From Herbaspirillum autotrophicum (lineage in GTDB: Bacteria > Pseudomonadota > Gammaproteobacteria > Burkholderiales > Burkholderiaceae_D), in NCBI RefSeq assembly GCF_001189915.1, contig NZ_LFLS01000001.1, positions 124,001 through 188,000 on the forward strand: a DNA stretch of 64,000 nucleotides, read 5' to 3'. The position numbers and the translations under genes were made by a program. Shown here piece by piece: positions 39,838 through 48,213 of the stretch. Positions within the stretch are counted from its first letter, which is position 1. Each line of letters begins with the position of its first letter. The notes under the pieces are model-generated. The model ran no database searches, had not been told where the DNA came from, and saw nothing but the letters and a program-made list of their open reading frames with translations.

Positions 39838-40635
39838 ATGACAGCAGCAAGCACGATAGGAGCAATTCCTGAATGTATTCAACTCACTCAGGATGAAGGC
39901 ACATTGATTGTGCGTATCTCACGGCCGGAAAAACGCAACAGTCTGAGTGATGAACTGGTACTGGGGTTGTCCGCCTTGTTTGCCGCGTTGCCGGCCAGCG
40001 TCAGCGCCGTGGTGTTGCATGGCGAAGGCGATCATTTCTGCGCCGGTCTCGATCTCAATGAAGTCAAGGAAGGCACCTTGAAAAAAGGTTTGCAAACCTC
40101 CGCCATCGGCCAGCGTCTTAACGATCTGGTGCAATACTGTGCGGTGCCGGTGATCGCGGTATTGCATGGCGCCGTCATTGGCGGCGGTCTGGAACTGGCT
40201 TGCGCTGCGCATATACGCGTGGCTGAGCCATCGGCTTTTTATGCCTTGCCTGAGGGCGTGCGCGGCATCTTTCTGGGCTCCGGCGGCTCGGTCCGCATTC
40301 CGCGCCTGATTGGTACCGATCGCGTCATGGACATGATGCTGACGGGCCGTACCTATGGCGCCGAAGACGGATACCGGCTGGGTTTTTCCCAGTATCTGGA
40401 ACCCGCGGGAGAAGGCTTGGCGAAAGGTCTTGAGTTGGCCAGAAAGGTTGCGCAGAATGCGCCGCTGGCAAATTATGCAATTTTGCAGGCGTTGCCGCAT
40501 ATCGTTGAACAAGACCCCGCGAGCGGATTGATGACTGAACGTCTGATGACCACGCTGGCTGCGTCCGATGAGGAAGCCAAGCAAAGGCTCAGGGATTTTC
40601 TTGAGCGCAAGATGAATAAAGTGGCGCATCACTGA
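39838..40635 (+). CDS. Enoyl-CoA hydratase/isomerase (crotonase family)
   Basis: The 265-residue crotonase has the CoA oxyanion segment FCAGLDLNEVKEG, GAVIGGGLELACAAHIR with the first Glu, and ALPEGVRGIFLGSGGSVRIP with the second catalytic Glu. Both acidic positions are kept, so hydration of a 2-enoyl-CoA is likely. Its stop shares one base with the start of the next gene (TGATG). Confidence 0.88.
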   Translation: MTAASTIGAIPECIQLTQDEGTLIVRISRPEKRNSLSDELVLGLSALFAALPASVSAVVLHGEGDHFCAGLDLNEVKEGTLKKGLQTSAIGQRLNDLVQYCAVPVIAVLHGAVIGGGLELACAAHIRVAEPSAFYALPEGVRGIFLGSGGSVRIPRLIGTDRVMDMMLTGRTYGAEDGYRLGFSQYLEPAGEGLAKGLELARKVAQNAPLANYAILQALPHIVEQDPASGLMTERLMTTLAASDEEAKQRLRDFLERKMNKVAHH

Positions 40636-42260
40636 TGTCCGGGGCAGCGAAAGTGACAGCCAGGCCTGACAGCGGCACGCCTGAGAAATTCCGGGTCTGG
40701 AGCGAGTTGTGCGAATCGCTCGCGACCCGTTTCGCAGACAAGACTGCATTCATTAATGTCGATGGCAAGGCGTTGAGCTTTGCCGGGTTCGACTTGCGGG
40801 TCAACCGCATCAACAATGCCTTGGCTGCCCAAGGTTTGCGCAAGGGCGACCGGGTCGCCATTCTGGCCAAGAATTGTACCGAGTATGCCGAGGTCTATGG
40901 CCTCGCCAAAACCGGACTGATCGTGGTGCCGCTGAATTGGCGGCTGACACCGCCGGAACTGCTGGCATTACTGCATCACAGCGCGCCGGCGGCAATTGTG
41001 GTTGATCAGCAGCATTTGCCGGTGATCGCCGCATTGCGGGAGCAATTGCCGTCGGTATCGGTATTCATCGCTCTCGGTACTGCGCAATCAGGCAGTGCAG
41101 CGCTATCGGGATGGCAGGATTATGAACAGCTGCTGACGGCGGCCTCAGATGCGCGGCCCGGTATCATGCTGGCGGCTGACGACGTGGCCTGTCTGATGTA
41201 CACCAGTGGCACCACTGGCGCACCCAAGGGCGTGGCGATCACGCAGCGCGGGATTCTCGGCAACGTTCATGTATCGGCAGATCTGGTGTTGCATCTGCAA
41301 CCGGAAGACCGGACGCTGGCGGCGATGCCAATGTTCCATGCCGGTGGCATGTGGTATCACCTGCATCCCAGCTATGCCGCCGGCTGCACATCGGTGCTGA
41401 TGGCCGGCTTCGATGCCGCGCAGGTGCTGCGCAATCTTGCTTTGCATCGGATTACCAATGTCCATCTGGTACCGACCATGATCAATGCGCTGCTCGCCGA
41501 CCCGGCCATCGGACAGGTTGACTTGCAGCATCTGCGGCTGATTTTCTATGCGGCATCGGCGATTCCTCTGGAATTGCTCAAGCGCGCGCTCGATACCTTC
41601 CAAGGATGCGACTTCATTCAGTCTTACGGCTCCACCGAGGCCGGAATGATCACCGATCTTTCCGCTTCGGATCACGTGCGCGCAAGCAGCGGCGAGCGCC
41701 AGGATTTGTTGTCCTCGTGTGGTCGGCCGGCACCGGGAAATGCGATCCGGGTGGCGGCGGACGACGGTCGCGCATTGGCGGTTGGCGAGATCGGTGAAAT
41801 ATTGATTCGCGGCCAAAGCATGATGTCGCATTACTGGAATAACCCGGATGCCACCGAAAAGGCCTTTCTGAGTGGCTGGTTTTGCTCAGGTGACCTTGGC
41901 TATCAGGATCAGGATGGTTATCTCTATCTGGTGGATCGCAAGAACGACATGATCGTCACCGGTGGCGAGAACGTCTATCCGAGCGAAGTCGAAGCAGTCT
42001 TGCGTGCTGATCCCGAAGTGGCGATGGCAGCCGTGTTCGGCGTGGCCGATCCGGTCTGGGTTGAACGCGTGGTCGCCAGCATCGTGCTCAAGCCGGGCTC
42101 GCGCCGCAGCGCCGCCGAGATCCTTGCCCATGCACGGCAACATCTGGCGGCCTACAAATGCCCCAAGGAAATCCATTTTCAGCAGCAATTGCCGCTCAAT
42201 GCCGTGGGCAAGGTATCCAAGAAGGACTTGAAACAGGCCTTCAGCAATCAGAACCAATGA
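40635..42260 (+). CDS. AMP-forming acyl-CoA synthetase
   Basis: The 541-residue ANL enzyme has the P-loop LMYTSGTTGAPKGVA (about 188), GSTEAGM, the hinge DRKNDMIVTGGENVYPSEVE (about 430) and the C-terminal catalytic Lys in GKVSKKDLK. It resembles fatty-acid and aromatic-acid CoA ligases and would activate the side-chain or ring acid. It overlaps the crotonase stop by one base. Confidence 0.88.
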   Translation: MSGAAKVTARPDSGTPEKFRVWSELCESLATRFADKTAFINVDGKALSFAGFDLRVNRINNALAAQGLRKGDRVAILAKNCTEYAEVYGLAKTGLIVVPLNWRLTPPELLALLHHSAPAAIVVDQQHLPVIAALREQLPSVSVFIALGTAQSGSAALSGWQDYEQLLTAASDARPGIMLAADDVACLMYTSGTTGAPKGVAITQRGILGNVHVSADLVLHLQPEDRTLAAMPMFHAGGMWYHLHPSYAAGCTSVLMAGFDAAQVLRNLALHRITNVHLVPTMINALLADPAIGQVDLQHLRLIFYAASAIPLELLKRALDTFQGCDFIQSYGSTEAGMITDLSASDHVRASSGERQDLLSSCGRPAPGNAIRVAADDGRALAVGEIGEILIRGQSMMSHYWNNPDATEKAFLSGWFCSGDLGYQDQDGYLYLVDRKNDMIVTGGENVYPSEVEAVLRADPEVAMAAVFGVADPVWVERVVASIVLKPGSRRSAAEILAHARQHLAAYKCPKEIHFQQQLPLNAVGKVSKKDLKQAFSNQNQ

Positions 42261-42275
42261 ACAGGAGCAATTCCA

Positions 42276-43421
42276 GTGAACCATCTTCAAGACGACGTAA
42301 AGGAATTTCGCCATCACCTGGCGCGCTGGGTCGATGAACGCTTGATTCCTCAGGCGGAACATCTGGACGAAAACAGCGAATTTTCATTCGAGCTGTTCCG
42401 CGAACTGGCCGGGCTCGGCTATTTTGGCGTGATGTATCCGGAAGCCTCGGGCGGCACCGGCATGCCGTTTCCGTACACCTGCTTCACGATTTTGTGCGAG
42501 GAACTGGCGCGCGGATCGATGGGCTTTGCCGCTGCGGTCTGCATGCAGGGTTCTACTGCCACCCACACGATTCATGAGTGGGGCAACGACACCCTGCGGG
42601 AAAACTATTTCATGCCGGCGATGCGCGGCGAAAAGATCGGCGCGTTTGCTATTACCGAGCCCAATGCCGGGTCCGACGCCGGATCTCTGAAAACCCGGGC
42701 GGTCAAGGTGGACGGCGGCTATGTCATCAACGGCAGCAAGATATTTACCTCTAACGGTACGGTGGCGGACTTCATTACCGTAGTGGCCACCACCGATCCG
42801 TCCAAGGGCAGCAAGGGACTGGAACTGTTCATTGTCGATACCAAGACTGACGGTTTCAGTATCGGCCGCAAGCTGGATAAATTCTCGGTGCGTTGTTCCG
42901 ATACCGCCGAACTGGCATTCAACGATGTGTTCGTGCCGGATGCCCACTGCATGGGCGACGGCACCGGCGGCGGTTTTCTGAAGGCATACAAGTCGCTGAC
43001 CATTGATCGTATTTTTACCGCCGCGCTGGCGCTCGGCAATGCCCGCGCTGCTTACGATGCTGCCTTGCGCTATGCCGGCGAACGCAGTCAGTTCGGCAAG
43101 CCGATCGGGAAATTTCAGGCAGTTCAGTTCAAGCTGGTCGACATGTTGGCGCAACTTGAGCAGGCACGCTTGTATACCTATCACGCCTCGGCATTGGCAG
43201 ATAGCGGGGCCCCGATCACCAGCGAGGCGGCATTGGCAAAGATCATTGCCGGCGATGGCTGTAATGAGGTGTGTCAGAAGGCGCTGTCGATTTTCGGCGG
43301 TTACGGTTTGATGAACGAATATCCGGTGCAACGGTTTTTACGCGACTCCTACTTCCCGATGGTGGGCGGCGGCACCAGCGACATCATGCGCATGATCGTC
43401 GCGCGCCAGATCGGATTGTGA
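42276..43421 (+). CDS. Acyl-CoA dehydrogenase with Asp in the catalytic-base position
   Basis: The 381-residue flavoprotein has the N-terminal, middle (GAFAITEPNAGSDAGSLKT, FITVVATTD) and C-terminal (ERSQFGKPIGKFQAVQFKL, FGGYGLMNEYPVQRFLRD) ACAD domains. The end YFPMVGGGTSDI has Gly365 where short- and medium-chain enzymes carry the Glu base. At the alternative position used by isovaleryl-CoA dehydrogenase, the residue before Arg is Asp244 (LTIDRIF) rather than Glu. Start GTG 42276 follows ACAGGAGC. It passes electrons to the EtfBA pair encoded just downstream. Confidence 0.88.
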   Translation: MNHLQDDVKEFRHHLARWVDERLIPQAEHLDENSEFSFELFRELAGLGYFGVMYPEASGGTGMPFPYTCFTILCEELARGSMGFAAAVCMQGSTATHTIHEWGNDTLRENYFMPAMRGEKIGAFAITEPNAGSDAGSLKTRAVKVDGGYVINGSKIFTSNGTVADFITVVATTDPSKGSKGLELFIVDTKTDGFSIGRKLDKFSVRCSDTAELAFNDVFVPDAHCMGDGTGGGFLKAYKSLTIDRIFTAALALGNARAAYDAALRYAGERSQFGKPIGKFQAVQFKLVDMLAQLEQARLYTYHASALADSGAPITSEAALAKIIAGDGCNEVCQKALSIFGGYGLMNEYPVQRFLRDSYFPMVGGGTSDIMRMIVARQIGL

Positions 43422-43498
43422 CGGCGCCCTATAGTTAACGTGCCGGCCCGACAGGGCGCATCAAGTCAAATCAAAAGCAATTCCCGCAAGGAGATCAA

Positions 43499-44248
43499 AT
43501 GAAAGTGCTGGTGGCAGTAAAGCGCGTTGTGGATTACAACGTCAAGGTGCGGGTCAAGTCCGATGGCAGTGCTGTCGAATTGGCCAATGTAAAAATGTCG
43601 ATGAACCCGTTCGACGAAATTGCCGTCGAGGAAGCAATCCGCTTACGTGAATCCGGACAGGCGACGGAAGTGGTGGCGGTTTCCGTGGGTGTGGCGGCCT
43701 GCCAGGAAACGCTGCGCACGGCCATGGCAATGGGCGCCGATCGTGCCATTCTGGTACAGACAGACGAAACACTGGAACCGCTGGCCGTGGCCAAGCTGCT
43801 CAAGGCGGTTGCCGAGCGTGAGCAACCGGGCCTGGCGATCCTTGGCAAGCAAGCCATCGACGACGACGCCAATCAGGTCGGGCAAATGCTGGCAGCGTTG
43901 AGCCGCTGGCCGCAGGCAACCTTTGCTTCGCAGTTGCACATTGCCGACGGCAAGGCCAGTGTCACGCGCGAAGTCGATGGCGGGCTGGAAACCGTGGAGC
44001 TGAAGCTGCCGGCCGTGGTCACCACCGATTTGCGCCTGAATTCGCCACGCTACGTGACCTTGCCCAACATCATGAAAGCCAAGAAGAAGCCGCTTGAAAC
44101 GCTGACGCCGCAACAACTGGGCGTGGATGCAGCGGCGCGTCTGAAAGTGATCAGGCTGGCCGAACCGGCAGTGCGCAGCGCCGGCGTCATCGTCAAGGAT
44201 GTGGCGGCACTGGTAGAAAAACTCAAGAATGAAGCGAAGGTGATTTGA
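43499..44248 (+). CDS. etfB: Electron transfer flavoprotein beta subunit
   Basis: The 249-residue protein starts [20 protein letters not shown], with [19 protein letters not shown] and the AMP/recognition region [19 protein letters not shown], all typical of EtfB. EtfBA accepts electrons from acyl-CoA dehydrogenases. A second housekeeping copy usually exists elsewhere in such genomes; this one seems dedicated to the catabolic region. Confidence 0.95.
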   Translation: MKVLVAVKRVVDYNVKVRVKSDGSAVELANVKMSMNPFDEIAVEEAIRLRESGQATEVVAVSVGVAACQETLRTAMAMGADRAILVQTDETLEPLAVAKLLKAVAEREQPGLAILGKQAIDDDANQVGQMLAALSRWPQATFASQLHIADGKASVTREVDGGLETVELKLPAVVTTDLRLNSPRYVTLPNIMKAKKKPLETLTPQQLGVDAAARLKVIRLAEPAVRSAGVIVKDVAALVEKLKNEAKVI

Positions 44249-44250
44249 AC

Positions 44251-45195
44251 ATGGCCGCATTGGTAATAGCTGAACACGATAACGTGACTCTCGACAACGT
44301 GACGTTGAATACGATTGCGGCGCTGGCCGCATGTGACCCGGAAGTGCATGTGCTGGTCGCCGGCGACGACTGTGCCGGCGTTGCCGTTCAGGCCGCTGCT
44401 GCCGCAGGCGTGCGCCGCGTATTGCTGGCACAGGCGCCGCATTTCAAGGAGCGACTGCCGGAAAACCTGGCCGCGCAAGTGCTGGCATTGGCAGCCGATT
44501 ACGGCTGGCTGGCGGCTGCGGCCACGGCCGTGGGCAAGAGCACCATGCCGCGCGTAGCGGCCTTGCTGGATGTCAATCAGATTTCCGAAATCACCCGCGT
44601 CATCGACGGCAACACGTTCGAGCGCCCGACCTATGCCGGCAATGTGATTGAAACCGTGCAAAGTGCCGAGCGCATCAAGGTGTTGACGGTGCGTCCTACC
44701 GGATTTGATGCGGTCGCCGCCAGCGGCGGTCTGGCTGCCGTGGTCGACATCCCGTCAGTGGCACATGTCGAGGGCTCGCAGTTCGTGTCGCGCGTAACGG
44801 TAAAGTCGGACCGGCCGCAACTGGCCGGCGCCGGCGTGGTGGTATCGGGCGGCCGCGGGCTGGGCAGCAGCGAACAGTTCTCGCAGGTGCTGGAGCCATT
44901 GGCCGATCAGTTGGGAGCCGCACTGGGTGCTTCGCGCGCGGCGGTTGACGCCGGCTTCGCACCCAACGATTTTCAGGTTGGTCAGACCGGCAAGGTAGTG
45001 GCGCCGCAACTCTATGTGGCAGTCGGCATTTCGGGGGCTATCCAGCATCTGGCGGGCATGAAGGACTCCAAGGTGATTGTCGCCATCAACAAGGATCCGG
45101 AAGCACCGATTTTCCAGGTGGCCGACTATGGCCTGGTGGGCGACCTGTTCGAGGCGGTGCCGCAGTTGTTGCAACAGTTGCAGCAAAGCGCCTGA
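44251..45195 (+). CDS. etfA: Electron transfer flavoprotein alpha subunit
   Basis: The 314-residue protein has the C-terminal FAD domain: [52 protein letters not shown] and [23 protein letters not shown] 44251 lies two bases after the etfB stop; an in-frame TTG six bases upstream overlaps etfB. It forms the heterodimer with EtfB. Confidence 0.95.
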   Translation: MAALVIAEHDNVTLDNVTLNTIAALAACDPEVHVLVAGDDCAGVAVQAAAAAGVRRVLLAQAPHFKERLPENLAAQVLALAADYGWLAAAATAVGKSTMPRVAALLDVNQISEITRVIDGNTFERPTYAGNVIETVQSAERIKVLTVRPTGFDAVAASGGLAAVVDIPSVAHVEGSQFVSRVTVKSDRPQLAGAGVVVSGGRGLGSSEQFSQVLEPLADQLGAALGASRAAVDAGFAPNDFQVGQTGKVVAPQLYVAVGISGAIQHLAGMKDSKVIVAINKDPEAPIFQVADYGLVGDLFEAVPQLLQQLQQSA

Positions 45196-45247
45196 ACCGG
45201 CGGCAATCGAAAAGCAGCGCAACGCATATCAGAAAAGGAACAGTGAG

Positions 45248-46429
45248 ATGAAGCGGGAAGTCGTGGTCGTCAGTGCAGTACGTACTGCCATCGGGGATTT
45301 TGGCGGTGGACTGAAAAATCATGCGCCAACGGCGCTGGGCGCAAAGGTGATTGCCGAGGCCCTGGCACGCGCCGGCGTCAGCGGCAACGATGTGGGCCAG
45401 GTCGTGTTCGGCAATGTCATCCATACCGAGCCGCAGGACATGTATCTGTCACGCGTTGCCGCCATCAAGGGCGGCGTGACTGAGCAGGCGCCGGCGTTGA
45501 CCCTGAATCGTTTGTGCGGCTCCGGGCTGCAGGCCATCATTTCCGCCGCCCAGAGCATTCTGCTTGGCGATGCCGAGATCGCCGTCGCCGGCGGCGCCGA
45601 GTCCATGAGCCGGGCGCCGCATCTGGCACCGGCTGCGCGCTGGGGAACGCGCATGGGCGACAGTCATTTGATCGATATGCTGATCGGTGCGTTGCAAGAT
45701 CCGTTTCATGCAATCCACATGGGTGTGACCGCCGAAAACGTGGCAGAGCGTTATGGCATCTCGCGCCAGCAACAGGATGAACTGGCGGTCGAGTCGCATC
45801 GGCGTGCTGCCGCCGCGATTGCCGAGGGGCGGTTTCGCAGCCAGATATTGCCGGTCGTGAGCGCTTCGCGAAAAGGGGAGGTTGTATTCGACGAGGATGA
45901 GCACGTGCGTCCCGGCACCACGCTGGAACAACTGGCGGCAATGCGCACCGCATTCCAGAAGTCCGGCACCGTGACTGCCGGTAATGCATCGGGCATCAAT
46001 GACGGCGCTGCGGCACTGGTCTTGATGGAAGCCGGTGAAGCGCGTCGGCGCGGACTGACGCCGATGGCCCGGTTGGTCAGTTACGCGCATGCCGGGGTTG
46101 ATCCGAAATACATGGGCATCGGCCCGGTACCGGCCACCCGGCAAGCGCTGGAGCGCGCCGGCCTGAGCGTGGCCGAGCTCGACGTGATCGAGGCCAACGA
46201 AGCATTCGCGGCGCAGGCCTGTGCCGTGGCAAATGAACTCGGTCTTGATCCGGCACGGGTCAATCCGAACGGCTCCGGCATTTCCCTGGGCCATCCGATT
46301 GGTGCCACCGGCGCCATCATCGCGGTCAAGGCGCTGTATGAATTGCAGCGTAGTGGCGGCCGATATGCCTTGACCACCATGTGTATCGGCGGCGGACAAG
46401 GAATCGCCGCGATTTTCGAACGGATGTAA
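45248..46429 (+). CDS. Thiolase (acetyl-CoA acyltransferase)
   Basis: The 393-residue thiolase has the acyl-enzyme Cys in LNRLCGSGLQAI (about residue 90), IEANEAFAAQ, the catalytic GHPIGATGA (about 350) and the second Cys in TTMCIGGGQG. It would cleave a 3-oxoacyl-CoA and release acetyl-CoA. ATG 45248 begins MKREVVVVSAVRTAIG; the frame extends upstream into etfA without similarity. Confidence 0.92.
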   Translation: MKREVVVVSAVRTAIGDFGGGLKNHAPTALGAKVIAEALARAGVSGNDVGQVVFGNVIHTEPQDMYLSRVAAIKGGVTEQAPALTLNRLCGSGLQAIISAAQSILLGDAEIAVAGGAESMSRAPHLAPAARWGTRMGDSHLIDMLIGALQDPFHAIHMGVTAENVAERYGISRQQQDELAVESHRRAAAAIAEGRFRSQILPVVSASRKGEVVFDEDEHVRPGTTLEQLAAMRTAFQKSGTVTAGNASGINDGAAALVLMEAGEARRRGLTPMARLVSYAHAGVDPKYMGIGPVPATRQALERAGLSVAELDVIEANEAFAAQACAVANELGLDPARVNPNGSGISLGHPIGATGAIIAVKALYELQRSGGRYALTTMCIGGGQGIAAIFERM

Positions 46430-46474
46430 ATGGCGTCATGCGGGTAATTTCACATCCATGCAGCGGGAGACGAT

Positions 46475-47395
46475 ATGCAGGAAAGCACTAATGACACAGC
46501 GGCCTGGAATGGTCTCGATATCGACGGCCTGTTGCAGTTGCGTCCGGAATCGTCGCGCGGCGGTCAGGCCGATGCCGGCAGCAGTCATTTTCAGAGCCGG
46601 TATCACGATCATAACGGCAACGGCAGAATCTTTGGCGGCCAGTTGCTGGGGCAGGCGCTGGCGGCGGCACAGGCGACACTGATACAGCCGCGTCGCGCTA
46701 CCGCCTTGCAACTCATCTTTGCGCAGGGCGGGTTGATTGGTCCGCATATCGATTACCGCGTGCGTACCCTGCAGGAGGGAAAACGCTTCTCGACACGCCA
46801 TGTCGAAGCCACGCAAGGCGGCCGTATCCTGATCAGTGCCCAGATCAGTTTCCAGAGCGAACAGGATGGTCGCGAATATGCAGCCCGGCCGCTGGCGTTG
46901 GTGCCGGCGCCGGAAGAGTTGAGCGAGTTACCGCAATTGATCGCTGACCTGCAAAGTCAGGGCCGTCATCCCGACTGGCAATGGATATCGCGTCCCGGCC
47001 TTGAAATCAGAATGGTCGAAGCCGAACGTCATTTCACCGAATCGCATGGTCCGGCCCGTATTTCTTACTGGATCCGTACCCGCCAGCCGTTACCGGATGC
47101 GCCGGCAACACAGGAGGCGGCGCTGGCCTATCTGAGCGACTACTGGCTGATTTCCGCCGCGATGACGCCGCATGTCGCGCTCAAGGATGCGCTGGATCAT
47201 TTTTATGTCGCCAGCCTTAACCATTCGCTGTGGTTTCATCGTCCTTGCCGCGCCGACGAGTGGTTGCTGTTTTCTACCGAAAGCACCAATGCTGCGGGGC
47301 AGCGCGCGCTGACCAATGCGCGCATCTATGACCGCCACGGCACGCTGGTTGCGTCGGCTTCGCAAGAATGCCTGCTGGGCGACCGCAACCAATGA
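46475..47395 (+). CDS. Acyl-CoA thioesterase II (TesB-like)
   Basis: The 306-residue double-hotdog protein shows GRIFGGQLLGQALAAA near residue 48, HIDYRVRTLQEGKRFSTRHV, and the second hotdog with ALAYLSDYWLISAAM and LDHFYVASLNHSLWFHR. It hydrolyses acyl-CoA, probably to free CoA when intermediates build up. It is the last gene of the long plus-strand operon and converges on an SDR gene eight bases away. Confidence 0.88.
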   Translation: MQESTNDTAAWNGLDIDGLLQLRPESSRGGQADAGSSHFQSRYHDHNGNGRIFGGQLLGQALAAAQATLIQPRRATALQLIFAQGGLIGPHIDYRVRTLQEGKRFSTRHVEATQGGRILISAQISFQSEQDGREYAARPLALVPAPEELSELPQLIADLQSQGRHPDWQWISRPGLEIRMVEAERHFTESHGPARISYWIRTRQPLPDAPATQEAALAYLSDYWLISAAMTPHVALKDALDHFYVASLNHSLWFHRPCRADEWLLFSTESTNAAGQRALTNARIYDRHGTLVASASQECLLGDRNQ

Positions 47396-47403
47396 GCTGA
47401 CGC

Positions 47404-48183
47404 TCAGGCCAGCAGGAAGCCGCCATCCACGGTGATGCTGGCGCCGTTGGTATAGCTCGACGCCGACGACGCCAGATACAACGCCGCTCCGGCCATTTCA
47501 TCCGGCTGGCCCAGCCGCCCCATGGGCAAGCGCGGCAGCAGTGCTTGCATGGCTTCCGGGTCTTGCAATACCGGTGCGGCAAAACGGGTTTCGGTCGGCC
47601 CCGGCACCAGTGCATTGACGCGGATGCCGCTGCCAATGCATTCCTGGGCGAAGGCCAGCGTCATCGAGAGGACCGCCGCTTTCGACACCGAATAGATGCC
47701 TTGTCCCATGCCGGGCATGATGCCGTTGACCGAGGCGACGTTGATGATGCTGCCGCCGGCGCCATGCAACGCCATCAATCTGGTACCGTGCACACAACTA
47801 AAAAAATAACCGCGGACATTGACGTCCATGGTTTTTTCATACACCGACAAGCTGGTCTCGACAATCGGCCCCTGATAGGGATTGGCAGCAGCGTTGTTGA
47901 CCAGGATGTCGAGGCGGCCATGCTGCTCGCCGATGGCGGCGAACAGGGCTTCGATCTGTGCGGTGTCGCCGATGTGGCAGGCGTGCGCTTGCGCGCTGCC
48001 GCCGGCGGCGACAATCGCCGCCACGGCCTGGTTGCAGGCTTCCTGTTTGCGGCTGGCAATAATGACGTGCGCACCATTGGCGGCAAACGCCTTGGCTATC
48101 GACAAGCCGATACCACGGCTGCCGCCATTGATCAGCGCAATTTTTCCTGTCAGGTCAAGCAGAGGGTTGGGTGTGATTGTCAT
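47404..48183 (-). CDS. Short-chain dehydrogenase/reductase
   Basis: The 259-residue SDR has NGGSRGIGLSIAKAFA at the cofactor site followed by a basic ASRK that favours NADP, NNAAANPYQG, and the catalytic YSVSK. The C-terminus LASSASSYTNGASITVDGGF is typical. It follows the Old Yellow Enzyme gene by 30 bases on the same strand, so the two may act on the same ring system (inference). Confidence 0.87.
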   Translation of the reverse strand: MTITPNPLLDLTGKIALINGGSRGIGLSIAKAFAANGAHVIIASRKQEACNQAVAAIVAAGGSAQAHACHIGDTAQIEALFAAIGEQHGRLDILVNNAAANPYQGPIVETSLSVYEKTMDVNVRGYFFSCVHGTRLMALHGAGGSIINVASVNGIMPGMGQGIYSVSKAAVLSMTLAFAQECIGSGIRVNALVPGPTETRFAAPVLQDPEAMQALLPRLPMGRLGQPDEMAGAALYLASSASSYTNGASITVDGGFLLA

Positions 48184-48213
48184 GCGAATCCATATCGATC
48201 AAAAGTAATGCCA

